Shown here in pieces: positions 1-11,754 of a stretch of DNA of 64,000 nucleotides (the stretch's first letter is position 1; each line of letters opens with the position of its first letter). The notes beneath the pieces are model-generated. The model worked only from the letters and a program-made list of their open reading frames with translations, was not told the DNA's origin and searched no databases. The translations under genes were made by a program, and so were the position numbers. The stretch is from Rotaria socialis (taxonomy: Eukaryota > Rotifera > Eurotatoria > Philodinida > Philodinidae). The stretch lies in assembly GCA_905331475.1 (NCBI GenBank), contig CAJNYU010004617.1, forward strand, positions 132,036 to 196,035, written 5' to 3'.

Positions 1-43
1 CACTTTTTTTATACAAGTAACATGACCAAAATAATGTTTTTAT

Positions 44-916
44 TTACGATATTGTACAACTTTTCTTCCTTGCTGGCATCTGTCCTCGAGATAAGCTTTG
101 TTGTTGTTTTTCTGCATTACTATTCAATTTGACTTTTTTTTCATCCAATTGATCAAACCATTGATCAACCGAACCCATTAAAATTTTGACAACATAATCA
201 CCGTATGAAAATGGAAAATGTTTACCTTGTACCGCTAAAACTTCTGCTCGTTCACTTCGATAATCATCCAGAACATCAACATTAGGAATCTTCTTATCGA
301 ATTTATTTAAATAACCGACTGATTGAAGATCATCTGTACAAGCAATGAATGTTATAAATATGCGATCGATAGATGGATGTCTTTCAGTACGTAGGACCTT
401 TTCTAAACGGTCAGTATCATTTAGTCCCTTTTCATCCGTTGGTAAACCATCTGTGGCAATTAAGACTAATAATTTTCGATCATGAACACGTGCACGTTTT
501 ATATTAAGCACTTCAATGAGAACGCGGGTAATAGGCGTTGGACCATCGGGTGGTCTAGAAAATGTTCCATGCAATTCTGATGAATCAGTGACATGTAAAA
601 GTGGTGAACGATTTAGGAAATAAATATCAACTCCGTCAGGATCTAATGCTGCAGCAAGATCAACAACAATTGATACCACATGTTTAAGTTCATCCCAACG
701 TTTTGGTAATTGACTGAATGGTGAAATATTGGTTTGATCGCGATCAATAATTGGCGAACACATAGATGAACTATCATCAAGTATCAGAACTATTTCGAAA
801 CCTTCAAGAGCTCGGAGACGAAATGCAAAATCATAATTAATATTGTATTTGATAATAATATTTTTAAATTTTTCCAATCGTGCTTCAGTCGGAACCATTG
901 GATAGGGATAATCCAT
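44..916 (-). CDS. von Willebrand factor A (vWA) domain protein, 290 aa
   Basis: A single uninterrupted reading frame of 290 aa, ATG at 916 and stop at 44. Most of it is one vWA fold. The MIDAS metal-binding site is complete: D47-x-S49-x-S51 after a hydrophobic strand (VLIL), a Thr in the GPTPIT segment near 127-130, and the Asp in IATDG (about 156). No signal peptide or membrane segment is visible, so the protein is probably cytosolic. The family binds partners through a divalent metal ion; the partner is unknown here. No intron is seen, unlike most neighbours. The C-terminal 30 residues are basic and Gln-rich. The domain call is firm; the specific function is not recognised. Confidence 0.85.
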   Translation of the reverse strand: MDYPYPMVPTEARLEKFKNIIIKYNINYDFAFRLRALEGFEIVLILDDSSSMCSPIIDRDQTNISPFSQLPKRWDELKHVVSIVVDLAAALDPDGVDIYFLNRSPLLHVTDSSELHGTFSRPPDGPTPITRVLIEVLNIKRARVHDRKLLVLIATDGLPTDEKGLNDTDRLEKVLRTERHPSIDRIFITFIACTDDLQSVGYLNKFDKKIPNVDVLDDYRSERAEVLAVQGKHFPFSYGDYVVKILMGSVDQWFDQLDEKKVKLNSNAEKQQQSLSRGQMPARKKSCTIS

Positions 917-2165
917 GTTGAATAGTGAATATAATTAAAAATGCTTTTTTCTTGTCTTATTCTAATGAAGAAAAGTATTTTTCGAAGTAAAGAAAAATGA
1001 AGAAGTGACAAAACGAACGCAGCAAGAGAAAGTCGAGTTGTAAATATCTTATTGAAACAACGATTAGAACTCAATGAGATAATATACAATAACAAGTTAA
1101 TCCTCAATCTTTTAGTCTTATTTCAAAGAATCACTGGATATGAAGGAAAAAACGATACTACTTCAATAATATATATATATATCACAAGCCTTTCTCTCTA
1201 TTTTCTTTTGTAGTACACCATGATAGGTTGGATTATTGAAAAATGTCATTTAACAGTTACTTTCTTCGTAAGACTATATACCGCGTGACACATAGTGATT
1301 GGTGAATCAACTTTTTATCGATGGCCTCAACGTAGATAAATCTCATGATGTAGATCCTGGCGGACAAAAAAAGATTTTAATCTTATTAAAAAATAACAGT
1401 GAAACAAATCCATTGAATTATTTTGATGAATTCCTTATAACACATGAATTGTAACACTATTTTATAGTCAACTATCCGGTTATTTTTAGACATACGTAGA
1501 TAGCACAGATTATTTAAAATATGTCTTGTCATCAACTATTTAACATGCGTCATAGCTGTACGTAATACTTATGACCCTTTGAGTTACGACGATGAATTTT
1601 CTTCCCAATTTAAGATACAATATTTCTTCATGTCGTTCCTATCCATTATAGCGATTGAAACAAAAACTTTAACCATATCAATCATAAAACATAAAGATCA
1701 CTAACGGTCGTATTCATCATAGTTGAACTCTTCCAATTATTTTACACTCGATTATGTTTTTAACAGTGTTGATTATCAAAAAATCAAAAACAAAATGAGA
1801 AGATTCGAGACGAAGAATGAATCAAGTTTATAAAATGATTGATTTGAGTGACACTGGCATCATAATCGAATCTTTTCTTGAAAAAATGCGTGCACAAGCC
1901 AACCACATAATAACGATACTCAATGATAATCGATGGTTTTTATTAATTATCCTATCCAAAAGATTGTTTAAACTAAAATGAACATTTTGTTATTGAGTAC
2001 TGTAATTTGAATTTATTTTGTGAAAATAATTCAATGGAACTTTTCATCGTAATTCTTCTAGAGATTTTGATCTGATATCTTTTAAAGTGATTGATGAAAT
2101 ATTTGATCTTGCCGTTATTTTAACTCATGTAATAAATAATTGATTAAAATCTAACATATAAACTA
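917..2165. other. Intergenic, no gene seen
   Basis: AT-rich sequence between the start of the vWA gene and the stop of the lamin-tail gene, both on the minus strand. It should contain the vWA promoter just above 916. A short reading frame at 790-1107 runs antisense to the vWA 5' end and has no coding character. A short (TA)n run lies near 1172-1182. Confidence 0.5.
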
Positions 2166-2840
2166 CTATATTCTCTTTGATGATCTGATTATCCTTGGCG
2201 CAGTTGTCAATCGTTGTGCATATGAATCAAACTGTTTAACAAGTTGTCGATTTGTATAGCATAGATTTTTCTCAATTTTATTTTCATGTTTATCAGATAT
2301 TGCCGACGTATGTGGATTGACAATTCTATCTGTTGATAAGCAATAAGGAAAAACAAATCTTGCATATTGGTTTGGTTCAAGTATTGTTTTTGTCAGATAC
2401 TGTTTCGGATTGGTTGGTCGATGAATAAATAATAATGGAACATCATTTGTTGTAAGAGAACATATTTTACAAGAATGATATATGATTCTATTAATTGAAA
2501 TTTCTGTTCGAATATGAGAATCTGTTAACCATTGTGCAATGTCATGTGCGATAAAAATATGAGGTTCAACATCAAATTTGAATAAGCCGTGGTGTCTAGA
2601 ATAAATAGTAACTACTTCACCGCTATGCAATAAAGATCGTAGTTCTTTATTGAATATATATGAATTTAATATCAAAGTTTTTTCTGAAGAATCCAATGTT
2701 TGAATATTAGTACTGATTTGTTGAATATTTATGTTACTAAGATCAAGCGATTTATTGCATGATATGTTCATTAATCGAATAAAATATCCGAATGGATCAA
2801 TGTCAAGAATACGTAAATACTGATACATTGATGTATCCAT
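2166..2840 (-). CDS. Lamin-tail domain (LTD) protein, 224 aa
   Basis: Single-exon frame, ATG at 2840, stop at 2166. Residues about 10-120 read like a lamin tail Ig-like fold. The segment DIDPFGYFIRLMN followed by LDLSNINIQQ matches the lamin pattern in which a strand 'D-x-x-G-x-x-I-R-L-x-N' leads into a 'W/I-x-I-x-x' strand. Later GEVVTIYSRHHG matches the 'G-x-x-V-T-I-W' strand. No coiled-coil rod precedes the domain, so this is not a complete lamin or intermediate filament. It resembles stand-alone LTD proteins (LMNTD-like). The C-terminal about 90 residues are unassigned and end in a basic tail. The family assignment is by motif reading only; the function is unknown. Confidence 0.6.
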   Translation of the reverse strand: MDTSMYQYLRILDIDPFGYFIRLMNISCNKSLDLSNINIQQISTNIQTLDSSEKTLILNSYIFNKELRSLLHSGEVVTIYSRHHGLFKFDVEPHIFIAHDIAQWLTDSHIRTEISINRIIYHSCKICSLTTNDVPLLFIHRPTNPKQYLTKTILEPNQYARFVFPYCLSTDRIVNPHTSAISDKHENKIEKNLCYTNRQLVKQFDSYAQRLTTAPRIIRSSKRI

Positions 2841-3270
2841 AAGAAAATAAATAATTTTCTTTGCCTATCAAAGTTGATTGTCATAGTGACATTTAACAAA
2901 AATCACAATTTTGTTCAGTTCATTTTCTGACAAGTTTTGATAGTCTTTTTTAGAATGCACAGGCCTACAAAAAAGACAATATCAACCGTTTCTTTTTTTT
3001 TCTATGTCATTTAACTTTGCTGAATACAGGTAACTATATAATGAAATATTCAAAAGAAGATGATATGAAAAAAATGATTTCTATTAGCTATGCTCTTCAA
3101 AACGATACAATACAAGATTTAAAGAAAGACAAATAATTTAAAAGCACATCATTGTTATTTTGAAAGCAAACAGCAATAATACTTAAATATGTATTTCCAT
3201 AAAAACATTGATTAATCTGAATAAATAGTAAGCACACAAACAAAAAACAAATATAATGATCATAATAATA

Positions 3271-3304
<34 letters not shown>

Positions 3305-3456
3305 ACTCTACTAAGTTATAGACTAAAGCGATTCGTCAAGAGTAGCTTTTTTCTGGAAATAACACAGTCGAGCAAATAACAAGAGGAGCAAAATTAGAAT
3401 AACAATATCGAGTAGAATCAAATCGGAAAAATTTTCTCTTTATTTACATTTGATTA
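2841..3456. other. Intergenic, contains a (TA)n tract at about 3274-3301
   Basis: No gene is seen between the LTD gene start and the stop of the splicing-factor gene. The only distinct structure is a perfect TA dinucleotide run of about 28 bp near 3274-3301. Confidence 0.5.
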
Positions 3457-5660
3457 TCAATTCGTTTTATCTCGTGATTCACCTAAAATATTCAATTAAG
3501 CAAAAACTTTCAATTCTTGTTTTCTTTCGAATGAACAAAAAACTAGACATACTTCTGGATCTACTTTTATCATGATTGCTTGTTTTCGATGAAGAACGAG
3601 ATGAATGATGAGAACTGTCCTTGCTTTTACTACGTCGACGGTTCGATGATAAAGTACGACGTGATTCAAAATAAATTTCAACATAACGACTACCTAAAAA
3701 GTTCAAAAGAAATTGTCCAATTGTTTTTTGTCACTAGAAAAGAGTCGAATTTTTGATACCCATATATTTTCTATCACATTTTACAGCTTCATTGACTTGA
3801 TCCATTGTATTGAAATAGATATGAGCATCACCATTTGGACGATTTGTACGACGATCATATAAAATTTTGATATGCACCGGTTGAATAGCTGATGGAAAGA
3901 ACTAAAATAAGTTGTTCTTAATCTAATTAGTGAAATTTTTCAAATAGATTTTTACCTCTCGAATATCCTTTTCAACTACAGTAAAAGGCATACCACGCAT
4001 TTTAACAAGATATTCTCCATTTTGGATTGATGTACGTGACGAATGGCGTACTGGACTTCGACTTCGTTTTCGACTTCGTCGTCGAGAACCATCGTGACGT
4101 TCTATTGAATAGAAAACAAATCAATTTTTTATTATCGATAGAAAAATAATCGTATGTGTATAATAGATTAATTGACTCATCAACTGCAATCCTTGAAAAC
4201 GTAAAACATTCGTTGCTTTATACTACCTAACGATGCAATACGATAAAATGAAACTATTAATTTTACTTGTTCTATACCCTTTGTTATCGATTTATTCGAG
4301 ACCAATTAATCATTCTTTTACTTACGTCGAGATCTTGATCGAGAAGTAATCGATTGTGAAGGAGGTTGCTTTGCCGGAAGACCACGATGAACTATTTCAA
4401 AGTATTTGTGTACAATAATCATAATTAAAAAAATTCATTTACTGCGACTCGTTGGCCGTGAATTTCGTGGGCTTCGATTAGTTCGATTTTGAGTATTGTT
4501 ATTATTATCTTCATCGTCACTTTCACCTGCGAATCGTTTTCCATTTAAAACGGCATCATTTAAAATTGTTTTTTTCGCTTCGTCATATGTCGATGGAGAT
4601 AATTGTATATACCTATAGAAAACAAAATCTAAGCTTAGTCGACACTTTCTTTTTTCAATTATAAAACTATCAAATACGAAATGCTAAAAATAGTTTTAAA
4701 CATAAACTAAAATATATAACATGCAGGCACACATATTACAACATATATATATAAATAAATACATATGTATATGGATTTGTAGTCTCTACCTGACAGAAAT
4801 CTGGGCAGCACCATTGATTATGACACCTCACCTCTGACCTGTCCCTCCTTAGATTTTTTTTTCATTTTATTTGTTTATTGCATGAAGCTGCTGGTTTTAT
4901 TTCTCGAAAATCCATGCTTAGCCGAACCTGTGTTGAATATGTGCTTGATCATAGATATCCATTGCTTTATAGGCATTATCCATACTAATAAAAGCCACAT
5001 ATCCACCACCCAAAGCATTATCAGTCATATCTCGTGTTATATAAATACCATTTCGAGCTATTGGAATATCTACGAATATATATAATTATTTATTTTGCAA
5101 TAAAACATCATCAACGTATATTTTTTATTTCTGATTGTAAATATACCTTTAAAAAAGTTTTGTACATCACCCATTGTACACGTATATGGAAGGCCATTCA
5201 TACGAATAACAGGTTCACGCCATGAAATCATCCCTTTATGTTTTACAAAAAAATTGTATTCATAAACAGTTGCTTGCAAGACTAAACATGAAAGTAAATT
5301 GCAGGTAGAAGTACAAAAAAAGATGACCGATATTTCGATACTTTCAATGTATCTATTTCCCATAAGCTGATTTGATTTTTTCAAAGCATCTTTGACATCT
5401 GCTTCTAATTCGAGATCAACTAAGCATTCGTCCGATGAACTGCCACGATTGTTGAACAAATGAATAGTGTCAATACGGCATGCTATAAAAATCAAGTAAT
5501 TAATTTAATTGTTTAAAATAATCAACTTACGATGTAGAAACTTTTTAATATCATCTTTAGTTGATGAATATGGAATCCCACGGAGTTTAATTAAATAGTC
5601 ATGATTACGTGATGATTTACTACTAGTTCGATCATCTTGTCGATGCCGGTCTCGACTCAT
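3457..5660 (-). CDS. hnRNP F/H / GRSF1-like RNA-binding protein with three qRRMs and RS-rich segments, 412 aa, ten exons
   Basis: I joined ten exons (5531-5660, 5342-5482, 5147-5281, 4928-5069, 4443-4612, 4326-4391, 3956-4101, 3760-3901, 3553-3693, 3457-3482). All have GT..AG introns and phases agree to give 412 aa. RRM1 (about 21-95) has IKLRGIPYS and a VKDALKK..QLMGNRYIE block typical of hnRNP F/H and ESRP. RRM2 (about 105-190) has IRMNGLPYTCT and ends RYIQLSPST. RRM3 (about 280-360) has VKMRGMPFTV. Arg/Ser-rich stretches lie between RRM2 and RRM3 and at the C-terminus. The family binds G-rich RNA and regulates splicing in the nucleus. One donor is the rarer GTTCGG. A short open frame at 5070-5495 joins exons 2 and 3 through an unspliced intron and is not the protein. 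Confidence 0.88.
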
Positions 5661-7616
5661 TATTTATGAATAAATATGCAAAGAGGTATGCGCGAAAAGC
5701 GCAGCAAATCTGCCAAATAAAAAATAAATCTGATTTATACAACTGAGTTGAAAATAAATTTAGCCTTGAGAATAGATTATGTCTTTGCCTATCAAGGCTT
5801 GTGAATTATATTCGATGACAAGAAAAGGAAAGAGGAAAGACAGAATAATATAGGAAAAAAGCAGTAAATAACTAAAATCAGCCTACACCGGTCATATTGC
5901 CATCGTGTATCTACCTACCACCTGCGTTCCTTGACCCCAATGATATACAAGTAATCCAATAGTAAAGGGGCGCTACCATCCATCAGCTAGCGACTCGATT
6001 CAAATGATATCAGTGTTCAAATAAATTGAACATATGGGCTTGTCTTTTTCATCCCTAGCATTGAAACACTATCACCTTAGATTGTATTGATCAGAAGAGT
6101 AATTATTCATGCTTCTTGAATTATTTTCTCAAGCGTGACCTAAGACTCATTTCTACAAATTCGAACTGTCACGTACAGTTCAGCATGCATTCTTGAGCTA
6201 TGAATATGATACAATTTTGAATAGATTGCCATCATGGTCGAACCCATCGGTTTGTGTGCAAGCAAGGAGAGAGAGAGAGAGAGAATAACAACAACGAATA
6301 ATAATTCAGTTTCTCCACCAATACGTCAAGTACATTGCTTGCAAAGAATAACGATAAATATTATTACATCCCTCAATCGTCGTCAGTAGACGATTTTATA
6401 TTGATTTGACAGCCATAGCTAATTAATGATTATTTTTTTTGAGCGCACAATAAATAGTAGATCAATCTATCACATTATGATTTTGAAAATATGAAATTCA
6501 TGAATTAAGTCGTATATAATGATCAGTTAATGTTTTCTCTATTTTTTATAATTATTATTGAATAATATTTAGCACTAAAGTCGAAGGGTATTTTGACAGA
6601 TACACTTTGTCAACAAGAACAAATATTAACTGTGCGACATCACTTGCCTTGATACATAATTGTTGCCGAATCAAAATTTCACACAGATGGGTACAATTTA
6701 GTGATTTCTGTTTAACAAAATAAACAAAGTTCGTGCTTGCAGTCTACTTCTATGGAAAACGCACAGCCTTTAGTGAACATTTGCTGTGAATCTCCATATT
6801 TATAATGAGATCATAAATTTTCTAAAATACGAAGTGTAATTTTTGGCGACATAAAAACTGCAATTAAACTAGCTGGTATGAAGCTGTCAAGAAAATGCAT
6901 GCTCTGAATATTATCAAAGACCATATGACTAAATCTTGAAAGATCTATAGCTACGTCAAGCAGACTCAGTCGAGTAAGTATCAACAGTTTTTACACAAGT
7001 TAATGTAGAAAACATTCCATGTCAAACATGCAGTAAAAAAAAGTTCGATTTCCTGTGTAACAAACCATTAGGAACGAAGTACTTTTCATTGTAGATATAA
7101 TTCACAGGAGTGTCTACACGACTCGTTTAATCCTAATGGAAAAGCAAATTAACAATTAGAAATATTTCCTCGGCAGTTGATTCTTTCTAATTATACATTG
7201 AATTCGAAAAAGTTTTGTAATTTATTTTTGTTACAAAATTAATGTTCTAATTCTTACATTGAATCTTCATCTCAGTGAATCAGTATTCATTTTTATTACC
7301 AATATTTTTGAAGAGATATTTCATAAAACAAATCTACTTAAAAAAAGCTAAAAAAAAAAGAAAGTAATATTTACTGCGAGTTTATTTATCTTTAACTAGA
7401 AAATTTTCGGAAACATAATTGATCAGAAGTACAAATGAAGTAAATTAAATAACAAAAAAAAGTATCTCAGATAAATTTTGCGTCGTTTTGCTGATAGCTT
7501 TCAAGCAAAATACCGCGGTACAACAGAGAGACAATAACCGATTTTGTAGTTGAAAATTAAAATCTAGATTAAAAAGCTCTTCATAGAATGATAATTGTCA
7601 ACTGAAAATTGTTTAA
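5661..7616. other. Intergenic, with a (GA)n tract at 6266-6284
   Basis: About 2 kb between the splicing-factor start and the stop of the nuclear receptor gene, both minus strand. I see no exon that joins either gene. A GA microsatellite of about 19 bp lies roughly 600 bp upstream of the splicing-factor ATG. Confidence 0.5.
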
Positions 7617-10281
7617 CTATAGCGACAGTTCTTGATAAGTTTTTTGATAGATATCTGGTAAGGAATTAAAAAGTTCTTTGTTATATTTTTTGATGTGTTT
7701 TATTGCCTTCAAATGGCTTTGATTGATTTCTTGAATTATTGGTATCAATTGAAGCATATTCAAGAATATTTCCGGTTCATCTAAACGCAATCATTTGAAA
7801 AAATCATAATATGTTTCTAAACGTTCAACTTTACTTGGATGACTGTTACGTAAATGTCTGTACAAAACTTGCAGCAGTTTACTTTCGATCTGTCCAATCT
7901 GCTCTCTATTACATAAATCTAACCTTTCTAGAAACAAAGTATACTAATAGAATGATACAAAAAAACAGACTATTCTTCAAACCTGGATTCATCAGTAAAA
8001 CTGCACTAAACAAAGCAATATCACTATCTCTCCATTGAATGTGACTTGCTTTCATTCCCAAATCAAATATTTCTAACATAAATACGCCTAATACTTTTAT
8101 CTTTTCTATACAATCTCTGTTCATATAAGCTGTAAAATCTGGTGTTAGCATTACTTGACGTTTTACATTGAATAGTACAAACCAATTGGCAAGTATAGTT
8201 TCAAAGGCTCCTAATAAAACAAAATATAATCAACCTACATCAATTAAAAACAGAAAAAAATCTTCTGCCGAAAATTATAGCACCATCAGATTAACTGATA
8301 TTGTTTGCTCATTATCTTACTCTCTCATGCGATTAGGAAAGAAAAATATCGATTATGATCCATGTAACTATCCGAACAGATATCTTCAATATTATCATGA
8401 AATTGCAGAAAACCATTTTTTCTTGAAATCCGTTAGTTAAAAAAAAGTAATCAACATCAAAATTTTATTATTTAGAAAGTCAAACATACAATAGAAGCTG
8501 TTTCTTGAAAAACGAACTCCATTGGAAAACAATTTCGAATGATAGTTTTCAATGTTCAAATATTCTGTGCATAGATTGACTGTGAAGAAACATTCGTTGT
8601 AAAAGTTCGCGTCATTTATTGATACGAACAACGACTTGATGAATACCGAAAGTGCTATAGTACAATCCTATATTATTTGACTGGTGAAAATCGAGCTATT
8701 TCAATAAACTATTTAATTCTACTGTTGAAGAAATCAAATTTCTAATTCTAATAAACTAGACTCAATATTTTCTTTCTAAAAAAACAATCTATCGAGTTTG
8801 TGAGCGAGCAAACAATTCCAATTTCTAAAATTTTCGCCAGATTTAAACTTTTTTTAAAAATTTTACCATATCGAAATAAACAAACTTGATCATTGTATGA
8901 AATCTGTTGAAAAAATGGATTTTGTTTAAATAAGTTTAAAATATTTTCAAGTCGACAATTCAATTGCCAATGGATCCATGCTGATTCTGGATCAGAATTA
9001 AAATTGTCAATCTATTTATACAAAAAAAATGAAGTTTCATATTATCATTAGCAGATAGTAGTTTGTTGTTATCATCTTACAATTATATCTGCACTGATTA
9101 GTGAATTTTTTCTAATTTGAACTTGAATTTTTTCAAATGTATATATAGAAAATTGCAGATGAGCATTAATAATAACGTTGGCTATATGATCAAACTCGTT
9201 GATTTCAATATTTGTCAAAAGCTTATCTTGATAAATTAACATTGTCGATAATTTTCTTAGAATTTCTTGATGAATTTCTGGTACGATTTTTATTTGATGC
9301 CGTTGAAGAAAACAATCTGAAAAATTTACCTTTGACGTTGTCGGCGCAACTGACTCGCTACTATTGATTGATGAAATTTGTTTAATGTTTTTATTGGACC
9401 ATATTTTTTCTTTAAATATAGTTGAATCTTCATTCATAAATTTAATTTGTTGTTGGCATTGAATTTCTTGTTCAAATATTCTTGATAATGATAACGAATT
9501 TGCTACCGGTTCTTTAACATTTTCAATTATATTTATAGTATCAAACCGTGGCCGTTTAGGTCGTCGACCTAATCGTGATGCTTGACGACTCATACCAACA
9601 TTAAAACATTTTTTTAATCGACAATATTGACAGGAATTACGACTAAATGATGTTATTTCACAGTCGCCCGTATTATTACAATAATGTGACATGCCTTGAG
9701 TTATACAACGACGAAAAAAGCCCTTTTAATTAGTTTTCAATAATACAGAAAACATTTCGGAATCTAAGAAGAAAAATAAATTTTACTTTGCAACCTTCAC
9801 AAGAAATAACACCATAATGAAAGCCACTTGATTCATCACCGCATACTAAACATGGAATATGGGTAGTTGTTGTATGAGAAATTTTCTCGTGGCGAGCGTT
9901 TGATAATAGCTGTGTTGTTGTACTGTTATAATCAAAAACTTGTTGTTGCTCTATTTTATTCGGAAATAATGTTGATAATTGTTTAACATTTTGTTTCTGA
10001 TTGATTTCAATCAAATTCGATGTGGCGTGTGATAAATAATGGTCGTTATGTGTAATCGTTTTTGGTGTGAGTTGATCATCTTCACGATTGTGACATATTG
10101 ATGATGCAGTGGTAGTAGTACTACTACTACTACTTGTACCATTATTGTTACTATCATTATTATATACATTTTGAATATGAACAATTTTACTGATATCTAT
10201 CGAACTTTGTTTTGATTTATATGAATGATCATAGGAATGAGTTGTTTCAATTATTGGATGTAGATTAAATTCATCATACAT
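7617..10281 (-). CDS. Nuclear receptor (NR1-like) with DNA-binding and ligand-binding domains, about 592 aa
   Basis: Six exons join in frame: 9787-10281, 9081-9722, 8867-9011, 7983-8210, 7823-7927, 7617-7780. The first C4 zinc finger ends exon 1 ([14 protein letters not shown], then CEGCK). Exon 2 supplies GFFRR and the second finger ([15 protein letters not shown], then [16 protein letters not shown]). The P-box CEGCKG is of the NR1 type; the SRLGRRPKR extension recalls knirps/NR1 relatives. The ligand-binding domain runs from about 320 to the end: DQV..RYGAF (helices 3-5), [15 protein letters not shown] (helix 8-9), then the helix 10-12 region ending QELSL. The long N-terminus is poly-Thr/Ser and disordered. 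An in-frame upstream ATG at 10362 would add a hydrophobic, unlikely leader, so I prefer 10281. Probably a nuclear, ligand- or cofactor-regulated transcription factor; the ligand is unknown. Confidence 0.85.
7781..7822 (-). other. 42-nt intron in the nuclear receptor gene carrying an in-frame stop
   Basis: Between helix 10 and helix 11-12 coding sequence, the frame stays open on both sides of one TGA. Removing 42 nt that start GTTTAG and end TTTAG (minus strand) deletes the stop and keeps the frame (E-H-E-P junction). The length is divisible by three, so retention versus splicing decides between a truncated and a full receptor. The alternative reading is a real nonsense codon. Confidence 0.6.
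8490..8654 (-). other. Possible alternative ('poison') exon in nuclear receptor intron 3
   Basis: Within the 656-nt intron 8211-8866, a 165-nt open segment is bounded by CTATAG on its 5' side and a GTATGT donor on its 3' side. It joins exon 3 in phase ([18 protein letters not shown]) and resembles the hydrophobic pattern of the normal continuation ([18 protein letters not shown]). Joining it to the next exon gives T+GA and to the one after gives T+AA, a stop either way. It could be a truncating alternative exon, a decayed duplicate exon, or chance. Confidence 0.3.
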
Positions 10282-10362
10282 AGAATGTTGTTGTGAATAC
10301 ACTATACATGAGAGATGATATGATAGCATAACAAACAATCTATCGATTAAGTTTATATTCAT

Positions 10363-11754
10363 AAAATATTGCTAACTTTAAAGTAAAACATTCCTTTCGA
10401 ATAATCCTATTAGACTTATTTTGATCACTATTCTCATTGAATACTATCTGATAATATTCTAAAATTTGTGTAGATACTCTTGAAGTATGATTTCTCTACT
10501 TTCTTAAAACCTACCATTCTTATTAGTATCCGTCCAATAATCAAGCCACATATCATTCATCAATGTTATTTGTGTAGATATATGTTACCCGGCTACGTCG
10601 TATACCTTTTCTAATGATCAAACAATCTTGGGAGTTACCTCTATATTCATCTTTAGGTTATTTTATTTGTTCAGTTTACATCCTTCCTTCCCTCTTTTCT
10701 CATCTATCAGATATAGTACGATTGACCAACAGCATCATTTAATGCTTTTACTTTATGTCCTTGAAAGTGAGGTCAAGTAACGAACACGAGCTAAATCAAT
10801 GTGAAACATGTACAGAATGAGTATAATCATTCAAATAAATGTAATACAGATAAATAAAGTATTTCTAGATTATGATAAATTTGCCCATAGCCATAGCATA
10901 TCGTACTGCAATGAAAAATAAGATGATAAAAATTGACACAAAGATCACGCGACTTTGATGCTATATGAAATAAATAAATTTACTACTAATTCAGTACTTC
11001 GATAGATATCATTCCATGTATTGAAACTTGTTTTGAAAATTAGTTTATGAAAATATATTGTTCATAATTTGTAGAACTCATCAATCTATTGAAGAGTTTA
11101 TTAGCAAAATAATCAAGTAATAATTGTCATTTGTTTTCTACGTTTTCCAAACATAAAAATCCATTAAATTCGATAGCTGATTAAAAATTTACTCGAATAT
11201 TACACCGAAAAACTATGCATCTACTTGTAACAATTAAAATTTCTTGTCGCATGTCAACATGAAAATTGGTATAAAAATTTACTTCTTCATTTTGTTCATC
11301 GATGAAGAAAAACTTGTCTGATTTGTTTAACTATCAAAAAGAAATTCTTATATTATCTCTTAGAACTTAGGATTTCATCTTGAAACAATACTTTCAGATC
11401 GACAAACATATAACCACTGAATTGTTATGCATCCCATAAAAATCAAACAATGGAAACCGCGTAAAAATTTCTGTTTTCTTTGGACAATTATTATTGAATA
11501 TTTAATTATTTGTATTTTTTACAAATGATTTGTGCTCGAAAATAGAAGCGTACAGAAGGACATATTGTTCGTTTTTACTATTGTCTATTAGTATATCCCT
11601 GGATTGTATACGATGTTATCGAAGAATAATCACATGTTTTCGGTTAGCATTTCTCTCTCTCTCTCTCTCCATCTATAAATATAGACAGATGAAAGTTGTA
11701 TGCATGCAGTTATCTTGAACAACTATTTTCTTTTTCGATTTACATATATTGGTC
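10363..11754. other. Intergenic between divergent nuclear receptor and MAP kinase genes
   Basis: The promoters of the minus-strand receptor and the plus-strand kinase should both lie here. No exon is seen. A CT-rich microsatellite (about 11650-11669) is followed by a TATA-like sequence at 11674-11680. Confidence 0.5.
11650..11680 (+). promoter_or_regulatory. Candidate core promoter of the MAP kinase gene: (CT)n then TATAAAT
   Basis: A CT run of about 20 bp is followed by TATAAAT at 11674-11680, about 75 bp before the chosen ATG at 11755. The same order (CT tract, TATA, short leader, ATG) occurs before the C2 gene. Confidence 0.4.

Noticed and set aside
5070-5495. 141-codon minus-strand frame as a stand-alone protein
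   Set aside because: It reads through an intron between exons 2 and 3 of the hnRNP-like gene; the spliced reading matches the RRM family better.
8168-8440. Plus-strand 90-codon frame ([11 protein letters not shown]..)
   Set aside because: Overlaps antisense to a coding exon and intron of the nuclear receptor; no family resemblance and no promoter seen.
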